Source: Sulfurospirillum sp001602955 (GTDB lineage Bacteria; Campylobacterota; Campylobacteria; Campylobacterales; Sulfurospirillaceae). Taken from it: a stretch of DNA of 64,000 bases. Below, one piece after another: positions 16,880 to 25,949 of the stretch. The DNA is taken from the NCBI GenBank assembly GCA_001602955.1, contig LVAC01000023.1:124001-188000 (forward strand), read 5' to 3'. The notes under the pieces are model-generated. The model saw nothing but the letters and a program-made list of their open reading frames with translations, ran no database searches and was not told the origin of the DNA. Made by a program: the position numbers and the translations under genes. Every line of letters starts with the position of its first letter. Positions within the stretch are counted from its first letter, which is position 1.

Positions 16880-17170
16880 ATGAAAATCGACGATACTTTA
16901 TTATCTAAACTCGAAAAACTCTCCTCTTTGCGCATCAGCGAAGAAAAACGAGAAGGTGTCATCCAACAACTGAGCGAAATCGTCGCTTTTGTCGAAAATC
17001 TAAACGAATTAAACCTTGAAAATGAGGAAGCCTCGTTTACGACGCTTCAAGGCGGAACGCCGTTTCGAGAAGACGTTCCCCATACCGATCCTGCCGTCGT
17101 CAAAACCATTTTAGCCCATGCACCTCAAAGCGAGGACGGTTTGTTTGTCGTTCCAAAAATTATCGAATAA
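16880..17170 (+). CDS. gatC: Asp-tRNA(Asn)/Glu-tRNA(Gln) amidotransferase subunit C
   Basis: GatC is the small subunit of the GatCAB complex, which amidates mischarged Asp-tRNA(Asn) and Glu-tRNA(Gln). The 96-aa protein shows the helical N-terminus (TLLSKLEKLSSLRISEEK), the loop around VAFVENLNELNLENEE and the C-terminal FREDVPHTD...LFVVPKIIE pattern of the family. It is intact and starts at ATG 16880 after AAGGAT. gatA and gatB are elsewhere, as is common in this class. Confidence 0.93.
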   Translation: MKIDDTLLSKLEKLSSLRISEEKREGVIQQLSEIVAFVENLNELNLENEEASFTTLQGGTPFREDVPHTDPAVVKTILAHAPQSEDGLFVVPKIIE

Positions 17171-17222
17171 CGCTTCGATAGCGTCTTTCAATACGAGCTT
17201 AACTCTGTAAGGATACCCCGTT

Positions 17223-18290
17223 ATGAGCGCCCTCAACATTAAAGCTTTACTCAAAAACGTCGTTGCCTATAAAGCTTCCGATTTGCATTTAATCAGCCGT
17301 AGTGAACCTCAAATCCGTATCGACGGCAAGTTGGTACCGCTTGATATGGAAATGCTCAACGGAACCGCTATCGAAGAGATGTGCTATACGCTCATTACCG
17401 ATAAACAGAAAAAGAAACTGGAAGAAGAAAAAGAACTCGATTTTGCCATTATGTTCCCCGACATCGGACGTTTTCGCGCCAATTATTACTATACGATCAA
17501 CGGTGACCTTGCCGCGGCATTTAGAATTATTCCGATTAGTATCCCCTCTTTGGACGAGTTAAATACTCCAATCGTTTTTAAAGAACTCGTTAAACGCGAA
17601 AAAGGGCTCATTCTCGTCACCGGCCCTACCGGTAGCGGTAAGTCAACGACACTTGCGGCATTGTTGAACGAAATCAACGTGTACGAACATCGCCATATTA
17701 TTACGATCGAAGACCCCGTCGAGTTCATTCACACCAATAAAAAAGCTCTTTTTTCCCACCGAAACGTCGGAGACGATACCAAAAGTTTCGCACGCGCTCT
17801 CAAATTTTCGCTCCGTCAAGATCCGGACATTATCCTCGTCGGCGAGATGAGGGATCAAGAAACCATTAGTACCGCTATTACCGCCGCGGAAACGGGGCAC
17901 TTGGTTATGGGAACCTTGCACACCAACTCTGCCGTTCAAACAATTAACCGAATCGTCGATAGCTTTGAGGGTGCGGAACAGGTTCAAGTCCGTAACATGC
18001 TCGCAACATCGCTTTATGCGATTATTTCACAAAGCCTTTTGCCCAAAATCGGAAGCGGTCGGGTGGCTATTCATGAAATTATGATCAACAATTCCGCTAT
18101 CGCCAATCTCATTCGTGAAAACAAGATTCATCAAATTTATTCTCAAATGCAATTAAACCAACAAAAAACGGGCATGTTAACGCAAACGCAGGCTATGATG
18201 AAAGCTTTACGCGCCAATTTGATTACGAAAGAAGATGCTATTCGCTACTCAACGCAACCGCAAGAACTGTTGAATAATATGGGTCTTTAG
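17223..18290 (+). CDS. pilT: PilT-type retraction ATPase
   Basis: PilT powers retraction of type IV pili at the inner membrane. The 355-aa protein has an N-terminal PAS-like domain and the AAA-like core: Walker A GPTGSGKST at 134-142, the Asp box IITIEDPVEFIH, the Walker B region LRQDPDIILVGEMRD and the His box GHLVMGTLHTN. The PilT-type C-terminal helix AIANLIRENKIHQIYSQMQ separates it from PilB extension ATPases. No other pilus genes are in the window. In related bacteria such isolated homologues can also serve secretion or competence systems, so the exact process is uncertain. Confidence 0.88.
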   Translation: MSALNIKALLKNVVAYKASDLHLISRSEPQIRIDGKLVPLDMEMLNGTAIEEMCYTLITDKQKKKLEEEKELDFAIMFPDIGRFRANYYYTINGDLAAAFRIIPISIPSLDELNTPIVFKELVKREKGLILVTGPTGSGKSTTLAALLNEINVYEHRHIITIEDPVEFIHTNKKALFSHRNVGDDTKSFARALKFSLRQDPDIILVGEMRDQETISTAITAAETGHLVMGTLHTNSAVQTINRIVDSFEGAEQVQVRNMLATSLYAIISQSLLPKIGSGRVAIHEIMINNSAIANLIRENKIHQIYSQMQLNQQKTGMLTQTQAMMKALRANLITKEDAIRYSTQPQELLNNMGL

Positions 18291-18372
18291 CGATTAGCCA
18301 TGGCATTTTACAAAGATTACAGCTTTTTCACGTTATACTCAACGTTAAAATCGGATAAAGGTATTTACAAGT

Positions 18373-19320
18373 ATGAACAACGGTAATCATATCTCAGAGA
18401 TCGTTCTTAGCATCGGCGATGCCACCTTTACAAAACTCAAACAACTCAATATCCCGCCCTATCCCAAATATTACCATGACACGTTTGTCGAACTGATGCA
18501 AAAAGAGAGTAACGAAGAGCTTTTAGAAATCAGCAAAAAGCATTCGTACCTTTTTTCCAATGCGCAACAAGATGCGCAAGTCAGTGAAACGTGCTTCGGA
18601 TTGGTTAAAAAAGGGCTTGAAGAGTTTGTCAAAACCAGTGATAACCTTAGATTTATTTCCGATGAAACGGCGATTAATATCGATGCGATTAAAAAAGACT
18701 ATTCCAGCATCGATACCAATCAAGTCATTCAAGCGTTCGACCATTTTCAAACTAAAATTTTAGAAGAGCTCCATGTTGCCGACGATACGATCGCAAAACT
18801 CAAACTCGAAGTGGAACGCCTTGAAAGAGAATCCAATATCGATCCGCTAACCAAAGCCCATAATCGACGCGTTTTGATCAAAGACCTTGAAGAAGTGTTG
18901 CACTTCGGTAAAGAAAAAGATATCGACATGCACCTTGTCATGTTCGATGCCGACGATTTTAAAAAAATTAACGACTCTTTCGGACATATCGCCGGAGATA
19001 AAACGTTGATCTTTTTGACCAAATTGATTCAAAACTCCTTGCGCAGAGGAACGCGTATTTACCGTTACGGCGGAGAAGAATTTGTCGTTATTTTAAACCG
19101 CATGTCGCACGAAGAAGCGCAAAAAGTCGTCGAACGCATTATCAAAGAGACATGTGAAAGTAAATTGCTTTACAAAAATCACGATATTCACCTAACCTTA
19201 AGCGCCGGACTTTGTTCTCACCGCCGTAATATGAGCTCCGAAGAGCTCTTAGACAAAGCCGATAAAGCTCTCTACGAAGCTAAAAACAGCGGAAAAAATT
19301 GTTTTAGGAGTGCCCAATAA
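18373..19320 (+). CDS. Diguanylate cyclase (GGEEF domain)
   Basis: The 315-aa cytoplasmic protein has an unrecognised helical N-terminal region (1-150) with a coiled coil just before the catalytic domain (AKLKLEVERLERESNIDPLT). The C-terminal GGDEF-family domain carries an active-site RYGGEEFVVIL. Five residues before the signature, where many cyclases have the inhibitory I-site RxxD, the sequence is RGTR, so product feedback through a primary I-site is unlikely. No transmembrane segment is present. It lies in a run with pilT and cvpA; c-di-GMP often controls surface behaviour, which fits but is inference. Confidence 0.9.
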   Translation: MNNGNHISEIVLSIGDATFTKLKQLNIPPYPKYYHDTFVELMQKESNEELLEISKKHSYLFSNAQQDAQVSETCFGLVKKGLEEFVKTSDNLRFISDETAINIDAIKKDYSSIDTNQVIQAFDHFQTKILEELHVADDTIAKLKLEVERLERESNIDPLTKAHNRRVLIKDLEEVLHFGKEKDIDMHLVMFDADDFKKINDSFGHIAGDKTLIFLTKLIQNSLRRGTRIYRYGGEEFVVILNRMSHEEAQKVVERIIKETCESKLLYKNHDIHLTLSAGLCSHRRNMSSEELLDKADKALYEAKNSGKNCFRSAQ

Positions 19321-19321
19321 T

Positions 19322-19855
19322 ATGTCGCAAATCGTTTTGTTCGATATCATCAGCCTTGCGCTTGTACTTATTTTAGGAATCAAAGGCATTATTAACGGCT
19401 TTATTAAAGAATTTTTCGGTCTTTTAGGTATTATCGGCGGTGTTTACTTCGCATCGCGTTACGCACAAGAAGCGGGAGCGGCGATTAATACGCATATTTA
19501 CACCTTCGGCAATCAAGCATCGCTTTACCTTTTCGGTTTTATTACCGTCTTAATCGTCTTTTGGACGGCATGTATTTTTTTAGGATACCTCATTGCACAT
19601 GCGTTAAGCTTAAGCGGTTTGGGAATGCTAGATCGTTTAGCGGGATTTGCAATCGGTTGTGCGAAAATTTTTCTCGTTTTTTCCGTTTTGGCGATTACAC
19701 TCAACTCTATCGAGTTTATCAAAACAAAAATCGAACCTTACGTAGGCAACAGCACGATGTTCCCTCTTTTTTTAGAAACCGGACGGGCTATCGTTAAACT
19801 GGATACGAAAGAGATGTTAAATTCCATACCGTTAGACAAACAACCCAATCCTTAA
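19322..19855 (+). CDS. cvpA: CvpA-family inner-membrane protein
   Basis: The 177-aa protein has four hydrophobic helices and the CvpA pattern (DIISLALVLILGIKGIINGF with an early Asp, then FFGLLGIIGGVYFASRYA, and GLGMLDRLAGFAIGCAK). CvpA proteins are linked to colicin V production and to envelope or bile resistance, but the molecular function is not settled. The start ATG at 19322 is chosen over GTG 19310 because AGGAG lies 11 bases before the ATG and would overlap the GTG. That places it 1 base after the diguanylate cyclase stop. Confidence 0.85.
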   Translation: MSQIVLFDIISLALVLILGIKGIINGFIKEFFGLLGIIGGVYFASRYAQEAGAAINTHIYTFGNQASLYLFGFITVLIVFWTACIFLGYLIAHALSLSGLGMLDRLAGFAIGCAKIFLVFSVLAITLNSIEFIKTKIEPYVGNSTMFPLFLETGRAIVKLDTKEMLNSIPLDKQPNP

Positions 19856-19866
19856 AGAGGTCCGCC

Positions 19867-20334
19867 ATGAATTGCACATGTGAAAATTTAGAATACTCTT
19901 CTTTACTTACTTCTTTTAAAGAGCTACTGAAACAAAACGGGTTAAAATATACCAAACAACGTGAAGTCGTTTTAAAAACGCTTTACGAAAAAAATGAGCA
20001 TTTTACGCCCGAAGATCTTTATATTTTTCTTAAAAACAGTTATCCGGAACTCAATATCGGCATCGCTACGGTTTATCGAACGCTCAATCTTCTTGAAGAA
20101 TCTAATATGGTCACGTCTCTTTCGTTCGGCGTTGCCGGAAAGAAGTTTGAACTTGCCAATAAGCCCCACCACGATCATATGATCTGCAAACGTTGCGGAC
20201 TCATTATCGAGTTTGAAAACGACAAAATAGAACAATTGCAACTTGAAATTGCACGAACGCATCATTTTAGGCTCACCAGCCATTTGATGCAATTGCAAGG
20301 CATTTGCGAAAAATGCGTTCAAGAGATGAAATAG
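19867..20334 (+). CDS. fur: Ferric uptake regulator
   Basis: Fur is a dimeric zinc protein that represses iron-uptake genes when bound to Fe(II). The 155-aa protein has the winged-helix DNA-binding region (GLKYTKQREVVLKTLYE; NIGIATVYRTLNLLEES), the metal-binding stretch HHDHMICKRCGLIIEFEN and a C-terminal CEKC pair, giving two CxxC zinc knuckles. The order fur-lysS-glyA-DUF1882-SPOR agrees with C. jejuni as I recall it, which separates it from PerR paralogues. Confidence 0.93.
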   Translation: MNCTCENLEYSSLLTSFKELLKQNGLKYTKQREVVLKTLYEKNEHFTPEDLYIFLKNSYPELNIGIATVYRTLNLLEESNMVTSLSFGVAGKKFELANKPHHDHMICKRCGLIIEFENDKIEQLQLEIARTHHFRLTSHLMQLQGICEKCVQEMK

Positions 20335-20348
20335 AAAGAGGAAAAGAT

Positions 20349-21881
20349 TTGATATTTCAAGACCAATACCAACAACAACGTATCGAAAAAGGTAAAACAC
20401 TTTTCGCCTTAGGACACAACCCTTATCGCCACAACGTCGTCAAAGACACCGGAACCAAAGAATTTTTGGAGTGCTACGAATACGTCATCGAGAGCGAACT
20501 CAAACGCGACGAACATAAAAACAATACCGTCGTAGGACGCATCAAATTTTTGCGCCATATGGGTAAAGCCGCATTTGCGAAGATTGAAGACGAAGACGGC
20601 GTTTTACAAATCTATTTTAGCCGCGAATCCATCGGAGAAGCATGGTTTGACGAAGCGAAAAAGCTGATTGAAGTCGGCGATATTATCAGCGTTGCGGGCT
20701 TTCCGTTCGTAACCAAAACGGGTGAACTCTCCTTACATGTCAAACACTTAGAAATCGCAACGAAATCCATCGTGCCTTTACCCGAAAAATTTCACGGATT
20801 GCAAGACAAAGAGTTGCGTTACCGAAAACGTTACCTTGATATGATTATGAACGCCGACGTTCGAAAAACCTTCAAACTTCGCAGCCGTATCGTGAGCGAA
20901 ATACGCCACTTTTTCGAAGAACGCGACTTTTTAGAAGTCGAAACGCCGATGATGCATCCGATTGCCGGCGGTGCGAATGCCAAACCGTTTATCACCTATC
21001 ACAACGCCTTGAACGTCAATCGTTATTTGCGTATTGCGCCCGAACTTTACCTCAAACGCTTGGTCGTCGGCGGTTTTGAAGCGGTCTTTGAGATCAACCG
21101 TAACTTTAGAAACGAAGGTATGGACCAAACCCACAATCCCGAATTTACGATGATCGAGTTTTATTGGGCATACCATAATTACCATGATTTGATGCGTTTA
21201 ACTGAAGAGATGTTCGACGTCTTGCTTAAAAAATTGAAACTACCGAAAAAATTGCCTTACGGAGATATCGAAATCGATTTTTCAAAACCGTTCCGTAAAA
21301 TCGCTTTTAGAGAAGCCCTTGTCGAAATCGGCGGTGTTAGCGATGCGATTTTAGACGATAAAGCAGCCATTATCGCGTATATCGAAAGTCAAAACTTTAG
21401 TGTCGAAAAAAATCTCAGTTTAGGTAAACTATACGAAGAGTTGTTTGACCTGTTCGTTGAAGAAAAGCTGGTCGATCCAACGTTCATTATCGACTATCCG
21501 ATTGAAATCAGTCCGCTTGCACGCCGTAGCGAAACCAATCCAAACATTGCGGAGCGTTTTGAACTCTTTATCGCAGGGCGAGAAATCGCCAACGGATTTA
21601 ACGAGCTCAACGATCCTTTGGATCAATACGAACGATTTGCCAAACAGTTACAAGCCAAAAATGCCGGAGACGACGAAGCACACGAAATGGACGAAGACTA
21701 CGTCTACGCTTTAGGCTACGGCTTACCGCCGACTGCCGGTCAGGGAATGGGTATCGATCGTTTGACGATGCTTTTAACCAACGAACAGTCGATTAAAGAC
21801 GTCATCTTATTTCCGGCGATGAAACCGCTCGGCGATGCCGATGATACAATGACCACCGAAAAAAAAGAGGAAGAAAAATGA
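20349..21881 (+). CDS. lysS: Lysyl-tRNA synthetase, class II
   Basis: LysS charges tRNA(Lys). The start is TTG at 20349, preceded by GAGG 7 bases upstream and giving a 510-aa protein beginning MIFQDQYQQQRIEKGK; the longer reading frame overlaps fur out of frame. An OB-fold anticodon domain (VVGRIKFLRHMGKAAFAKIEDEDG) is followed by class II motifs: RYRKRYLDMI, motif 2 FRNEGMDQTHNPEFTMIEFY and motif 3 GQGMGIDRLTMLLT. The tail ends in a lysine/glutamate-rich extension. It overlaps glyA by 4 bp. Confidence 0.97.
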   Translation: MIFQDQYQQQRIEKGKTLFALGHNPYRHNVVKDTGTKEFLECYEYVIESELKRDEHKNNTVVGRIKFLRHMGKAAFAKIEDEDGVLQIYFSRESIGEAWFDEAKKLIEVGDIISVAGFPFVTKTGELSLHVKHLEIATKSIVPLPEKFHGLQDKELRYRKRYLDMIMNADVRKTFKLRSRIVSEIRHFFEERDFLEVETPMMHPIAGGANAKPFITYHNALNVNRYLRIAPELYLKRLVVGGFEAVFEINRNFRNEGMDQTHNPEFTMIEFYWAYHNYHDLMRLTEEMFDVLLKKLKLPKKLPYGDIEIDFSKPFRKIAFREALVEIGGVSDAILDDKAAIIAYIESQNFSVEKNLSLGKLYEELFDLFVEEKLVDPTFIIDYPIEISPLARRSETNPNIAERFELFIAGREIANGFNELNDPLDQYERFAKQLQAKNAGDDEAHEMDEDYVYALGYGLPPTAGQGMGIDRLTMLLTNEQSIKDVILFPAMKPLGDADDTMTTEKKEEEK

Positions 21882-23125
21882 GTATTTTAAAAAGCGTCGA
21901 TCCCGTTATTTACGATCTTAGCGTGAAAGAGTTACACCGTCAATGCGACCATCTCGAAATGATTGCCAGCGAAAACTTTACCTATCCCGCCGTTATGGAA
22001 GCGATGGGCAGCGTTTTTACGAACAAATACGCCGAGGGTTACCCGCATAAACGCTATTACGGCGGTTGCGAGTTTGCCGATGCGATCGAAGAAATTGCGA
22101 TTGAGCGCGTCTGTAAACTTTTCGGTTGCGCGTATGCAAACGTTCAACCCAATTCCGGTAGCCAAGCCAACCAAGGCGTCTACCAAGCTCTTTTAAACCC
22201 GTTTGATAAAATTTTAGGTATGGACCTTAGCCACGGCGGTCACTTAACGCACGGCGCGAAAGTCAGCAGTTCGGGAAAAACCTATTCGAGCTTTTTCTAC
22301 GGCGTTGAACTGGACGGCCGTATTAATTACGAAAAAGTACGCGAAATCGCCCACATCGTTAAACCGAAAATGATCGTTTGCGGTGCGAGTGCTTATCCGC
22401 GAGAACTTGATTTCGCAAAATTTAGAGAAATCGCCGATGAAGTAGGTGCTTATTTATTTGCAGACATCGCGCATATCGCAGGACTTGTTGCCGGCGGCGA
22501 GCATCCAAGCCCGTTCCCGCATTGCCACGTTGTGACGTCTACGACGCATAAAACACTTCGAGGACCTCGAGGCGGTATTATTTTAACCAATGACGAAGAG
22601 ATCGCTAAAAAAATCAATAGTGCCATCTTCCCCGGCATCCAAGGTGGTCCGTTGGTACATGTCATTGCCGCCAAAGCGGTCGGTTTTGCTGAAAACTTGA
22701 AACCGGAGTGGACGGCATATGCCAAACAAGTCCGCGCCAATGCCAAAGTCTTGGCGGATGTGCTGATTCAACGAGGTTACGACATCGTTAGCGGCGGTAC
22801 GGACAACCACTTGGTACTCGTTTCGTTCTTAAACAAAGAGTTTAGCGGTAAAGAGGCGGATTTGGCACTCGGTCGAGCCGGTATCACGGTCAATAAAAAC
22901 ACCGTTCCGGGCGAAACACGAAGTCCCTTTGTTACCAGCGGCGTTCGTATCGGTTCCCCCGCACTAACGGCACGCGGCATGAAAGAAAAAGAGTTTGAAA
23001 TCATTGCCAATAAAATTGCGGACGTCCTTGATAATATCAACGACGAAGCCTTACATGTCAAAATTAAAGACGAGATGAAGGCATTGGCAAGCAACTTTAT
23101 TATTTACGACAGACCAACGTATTAA
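21878..23125 (+). CDS. glyA: Serine hydroxymethyltransferase
   Basis: GlyA interconverts serine and glycine with tetrahydrofolate and is the main source of one-carbon units. The 415-aa length is standard. The family marks are ENFTYPAVMEAMGS, NKYAEGYPHKRYYGG, the PLP-lysine motif TSTTHKTLRGPRGG and the C-terminal GVRIGSPALTARGM. Its ATG overlaps the lysS stop (ATGA), indicating coupled translation. Products feed the purine genes found elsewhere in the window. Confidence 0.98.
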   Translation: MSILKSVDPVIYDLSVKELHRQCDHLEMIASENFTYPAVMEAMGSVFTNKYAEGYPHKRYYGGCEFADAIEEIAIERVCKLFGCAYANVQPNSGSQANQGVYQALLNPFDKILGMDLSHGGHLTHGAKVSSSGKTYSSFFYGVELDGRINYEKVREIAHIVKPKMIVCGASAYPRELDFAKFREIADEVGAYLFADIAHIAGLVAGGEHPSPFPHCHVVTSTTHKTLRGPRGGIILTNDEEIAKKINSAIFPGIQGGPLVHVIAAKAVGFAENLKPEWTAYAKQVRANAKVLADVLIQRGYDIVSGGTDNHLVLVSFLNKEFSGKEADLALGRAGITVNKNTVPGETRSPFVTSGVRIGSPALTARGMKEKEFEIIANKIADVLDNINDEALHVKIKDEMKALASNFIIYDRPTY

Positions 23126-23133
23126 GGAATCGC

Positions 23134-23676
23134 ATGTACACGATAGACGTCTCCCTCATCAAAATGATTACCGATCATTATTGGATCAAACGCGATGCGA
23201 TTGTCCAAAAGATCGATTTTGGGGGGAAGGTCTTTTTCGACAAATACGAACGTATCGATCAGCCTTTGAGCAATGCCGTCATTAAAGATCATCTCGAGGG
23301 AAAAATAACGGTTGCCCATTCGCTGATCAATCGTTTCGATAAAGTCGAAAATATTGTTTTTGATTATAACGGTCGCAACACCGAACGTTTTTGGCATAGG
23401 GCACAACTTTTGCTTAGAGAAGAGGGATTTATCAATTTTACGGCCTACAAAAGTAAAACGGAAGGTCATCTGCATCTCTACGTACACAAGGGACACACGA
23501 CCTTGCAAGAGGGGTATCAGATCGCTAAAATGCTCTCGGCGAAGCTTTCGCAGAAACTTCCGCGCGAATGGAGAATGTTTCCGAACCAAGAGCTGCCCAA
23601 AGAGTTCAATATTTTGGCGTTGCCTTACGATTTGTACCAAAAAGAGCGCGGAGCTTCTTGGTCAAAACATATGTAA
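23134..23676 (+). CDS. DUF1882-family protein with primase-like motifs
   Basis: By position after fur-lysS-glyA and by content this 180-aa protein belongs to the epsilonproteobacterial DUF1882 family of unknown function. It is soluble. In order, it shows ENIVFDYNGRNTERFWHRA, an alpha-beta segment, FTAYKSKTEGHLHLYVHKG and WRMFPNQELPKEFNILALPY. These three blocks resemble motif I (DxD), motif II (sxH) and the late FPxQ...NLIxLPL segment of archaeo-eukaryotic primases (AEP), except that the second acidic residue of motif I is Asn. It starts 8 bases after glyA. The primase resemblance is my reading of the sequence, not a documented function. Confidence 0.8.
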   Translation: MYTIDVSLIKMITDHYWIKRDAIVQKIDFGGKVFFDKYERIDQPLSNAVIKDHLEGKITVAHSLINRFDKVENIVFDYNGRNTERFWHRAQLLLREEGFINFTAYKSKTEGHLHLYVHKGHTTLQEGYQIAKMLSAKLSQKLPREWRMFPNQELPKEFNILALPYDLYQKERGASWSKHM

Positions 23677-23689
23677 AGAGGATCTACGA

Positions 23690-23746
23690 AGACCTCTTTC
23701 ATAACCTTTATCGCTCATAAGCATTGAAAGTTTGTGAAAGAAGTCT
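23690..23746. repeat. Imperfect palindrome sharing its arms with the one before purD
   Basis: The arms AGACCTCTTTCATAA (23690-23704) and TTGTGAAAGAAGTCT (23732-23746) match as inverted repeats at 13 of 15 positions. They are almost identical to the arms at 637-652 and 669-684. The left arm also takes part in a smaller hairpin, AAAGAGG (23675-23681) with CCTCTTT (23693-23699), so two structures compete. It fills the gap between the DUF1882 and SPOR genes and may act as an attenuator or terminator, or be a dispersed repeat. Confidence 0.6.
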
Positions 23747-23765
23747 ATTATTCTAAGGAGAAACG

Positions 23766-24533
23766 ATGGAAAATAGAAATGAACTGAGTGATATCGTCCT
23801 TGAAAAGGGCGATACGAAAACTCTTAAAATGAAACGTATTTTAATTTTAGTCGCTTTTTTGATCTTGGTTTTCTTGATAGCCCTTGCCAGTATGAAGCTG
23901 ATGAATAAAGATCAAAGCAAAGATACGTCCAAGTTGATTTTGCCTCCGGAACCGAGCCAAGAAAATCAAATTCCTAAAGACGATCAGCTTTTTAAACAAG
24001 TACCGATTATCGAAGAAAATACGGCTAAAAAAGAGAGTTTTGAAGATATGATCAAAACCCTTAAGGAAAAAGAAGCCCAAAAGCAAGAAGAGTCTAAAGG
24101 CACCGATACTCAAAAAGAGGCAACGACCGTAACGCCACCGAACGTTCAAGAGAGTAAATTACCGGCGACGGCAAATGCCAAAGCCGCCAAAGAAGAACCA
24201 AAAAAAGAGGCACCAAAAGCTGCAACCGCCGCAAGTAAGCCCGCAACAACGGCACCAAGCACGCCGGTTGCATCGTCAAATAGCGGCGGAGCAAACGCGC
24301 AAGCGGGTATTTACGTCCAAGTCGGAGCCGTTGCCACGGCACCGGAACAACGCGTTTTAAACGACATCAAATCCAAAGGCTTTGAGTATCGCGTCTATCC
24401 GACCGTCGTTAACGGAAACCACGTCACGAAAATTTTGATCGGACCGTACGCTAGCTCCGCCGATGCCGAAAATGCTTTGGTACTCATTCGTTCCAGCATC
24501 AATAAAAACGCATTTATTTACAGGGTAAAATAA
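23766..24533 (+). CDS. SPOR-domain membrane protein
   Basis: The 255-aa protein has a short cytoplasmic tail, one transmembrane helix (about 23-42, ILILVAFLILVFLIALASM), a long Lys/Glu/Ala/Pro-rich periplasmic linker (70-175) and a C-terminal SPOR domain (178-255: GIYVQVGAVAT...KILIGPYASSADAENAL). SPOR domains bind denuded septal peptidoglycan, so a role at the division site is likely. It is preceded by TAAGGAG and sits where C. jejuni has its homologue between DUF1882 and aroE. Here trpE intervenes before aroE. Confidence 0.88.
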   Translation: MENRNELSDIVLEKGDTKTLKMKRILILVAFLILVFLIALASMKLMNKDQSKDTSKLILPPEPSQENQIPKDDQLFKQVPIIEENTAKKESFEDMIKTLKEKEAQKQEESKGTDTQKEATTVTPPNVQESKLPATANAKAAKEEPKKEAPKAATAASKPATTAPSTPVASSNSGGANAQAGIYVQVGAVATAPEQRVLNDIKSKGFEYRVYPTVVNGNHVTKILIGPYASSADAENALVLIRSSINKNAFIYRVK

Positions 24534-24534
24534 G

Positions 24535-25947
24535 GTGCTAACGTCTCGAAAAATTTTATTCGATCAGCTTACGCCGATTACGATTTTTGCTAAATTACAA
24601 CGCTATTTCGAAGGAGAACTCTGTTTCTTATTTGAAAGTGCCATCAATAATAACGACGGCAACTTTAGCTTTTTATTTATCGGTGCGAGGGAACGCGTGA
24701 TCCATCAAAACGGACAGAGCGTTCATATCGACGAGAACGCGACGACGCATTCTTTGGGAAACGAGCCGTTTAGCTTTTTAAAACAACGCTATGCGAGTAT
24801 CGATAAAGCGCGCTATCAAACGTATACTAAAGAGCTGGGCGTAGGATTTATCGACGGTTTTATCGGCTATATCGGCTATGACGCCGTTAAACTTTTCGAA
24901 CCCAAACTCGCTGCTTCGATGGATGCACTTCGCGACGATTTACAGATTCCCGAAGTCGATTTGATGCGTCCAAAACTCGTTTGTACCTTTTCGCACAAGT
25001 CCAATACGCTGATTCTTACGACGTTTTTACCCGAAATTGCCGCACAATTAAGCGCGATTGAAGCAACGCTAAAAGAGCCGCACTATCACATCCCGATTCA
25101 AACGGTTCATGTCGATAAGCAAAAAGGGAGTTTCGCTTTTAGCAAAGAACACTTTTTCGAGATGGTCGAACAATCCAAAGAGATGATTCGTAGCGGAGAC
25201 GTCTTTCAAATCTTGATGTCGAACCGTTTTACGCACTACGCGCATGTCGATCGACTCAGCTTTTACCGTATTTTGCGTCAAAAAAATCCTTCTCCTTACA
25301 TGTTCTATCTTTCGTATCCTCACTTTGCGATTATCGGAAGTTCGCCTGAAGTGATGGTCGGGCTCAAAGACTTGCGCATTATGCTACGTCCGATTGCGGG
25401 TACTCGAAAACGAGGGGCAAGCTACGAGAAAGATATGGCATACGAAAAAGAGATGCTAAGCGACGAAAAAGAGCGTGCGGAACATTTGATGCTGATTGAT
25501 CTGGGACGTAACGATCTAGGACGCGTCGCTAAAGTCGGTAGCGTCAACGTTAAAGAGATGATGCGCGTAGAGCGTTATTCTCACGTCATGCATATGGTCA
25601 GCGACATCGAAGCGACTTTGGACGAAAAATACGACATGTTCGATCTCTTTGCCGCGACATTCACTGCCGGAACGATGACCGGAACGCCTAAAATTCGCGC
25701 GATGGAATTGATTAGCGCGTTTGAGGGAATCAAACGCAGCTTTTACAGCGGCGCGGCGGGATATTTCGGATATGACGGCAATATGGACAGCTGCATTATG
25801 ATTCGTACTGCCTATTTGGACGACGAAAAAATTATTTTTCAAGCGGGTGCGGGCATCGTCGCCGACAGTAAACCCGAGCTTGAGTACCTTGAAGTAACGA
25901 ATAAACTAGGCGCTATGACCAGCTCGCTCGACGAGCTCAAAGAGTAG
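24535..25947 (+). CDS. trpE: Anthranilate synthase component I
   Basis: TrpE makes anthranilate from chorismate with ammonia supplied by TrpG, the first step of tryptophan synthesis. The 470-aa protein has the N-terminal tryptophan-binding LFESA (LLESA in most feedback-inhibited enzymes) near residue 33. Catalytic-domain motifs include SSPEVMVG, PIAGTRKRG, IDLGRNDLGRV, TFTAGTMTGTPKI and GAGIVADSKPELEY. A PabB assignment is possible but the leucine/serine motif and full-length N-domain favour TrpE. The start is GTG at 24535, 2 bases after the SPOR gene. No trpG or other trp gene is adjacent. Confidence 0.9.
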   Translation: MLTSRKILFDQLTPITIFAKLQRYFEGELCFLFESAINNNDGNFSFLFIGARERVIHQNGQSVHIDENATTHSLGNEPFSFLKQRYASIDKARYQTYTKELGVGFIDGFIGYIGYDAVKLFEPKLAASMDALRDDLQIPEVDLMRPKLVCTFSHKSNTLILTTFLPEIAAQLSAIEATLKEPHYHIPIQTVHVDKQKGSFAFSKEHFFEMVEQSKEMIRSGDVFQILMSNRFTHYAHVDRLSFYRILRQKNPSPYMFYLSYPHFAIIGSSPEVMVGLKDLRIMLRPIAGTRKRGASYEKDMAYEKEMLSDEKERAEHLMLIDLGRNDLGRVAKVGSVNVKEMMRVERYSHVMHMVSDIEATLDEKYDMFDLFAATFTAGTMTGTPKIRAMELISAFEGIKRSFYSGAAGYFGYDGNMDSCIMIRTAYLDDEKIIFQAGAGIVADSKPELEYLEVTNKLGAMTSSLDELKE

Positions 25948-25949
25948 TC

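Noticed and set aside
17170..17222. Hairpin ACGCT-TCGAT-AGCGT behind gatC as a terminator
   Set aside because: The 5-bp stem is short and followed only by CTTTC; it may be chance, and pilT could be read through.
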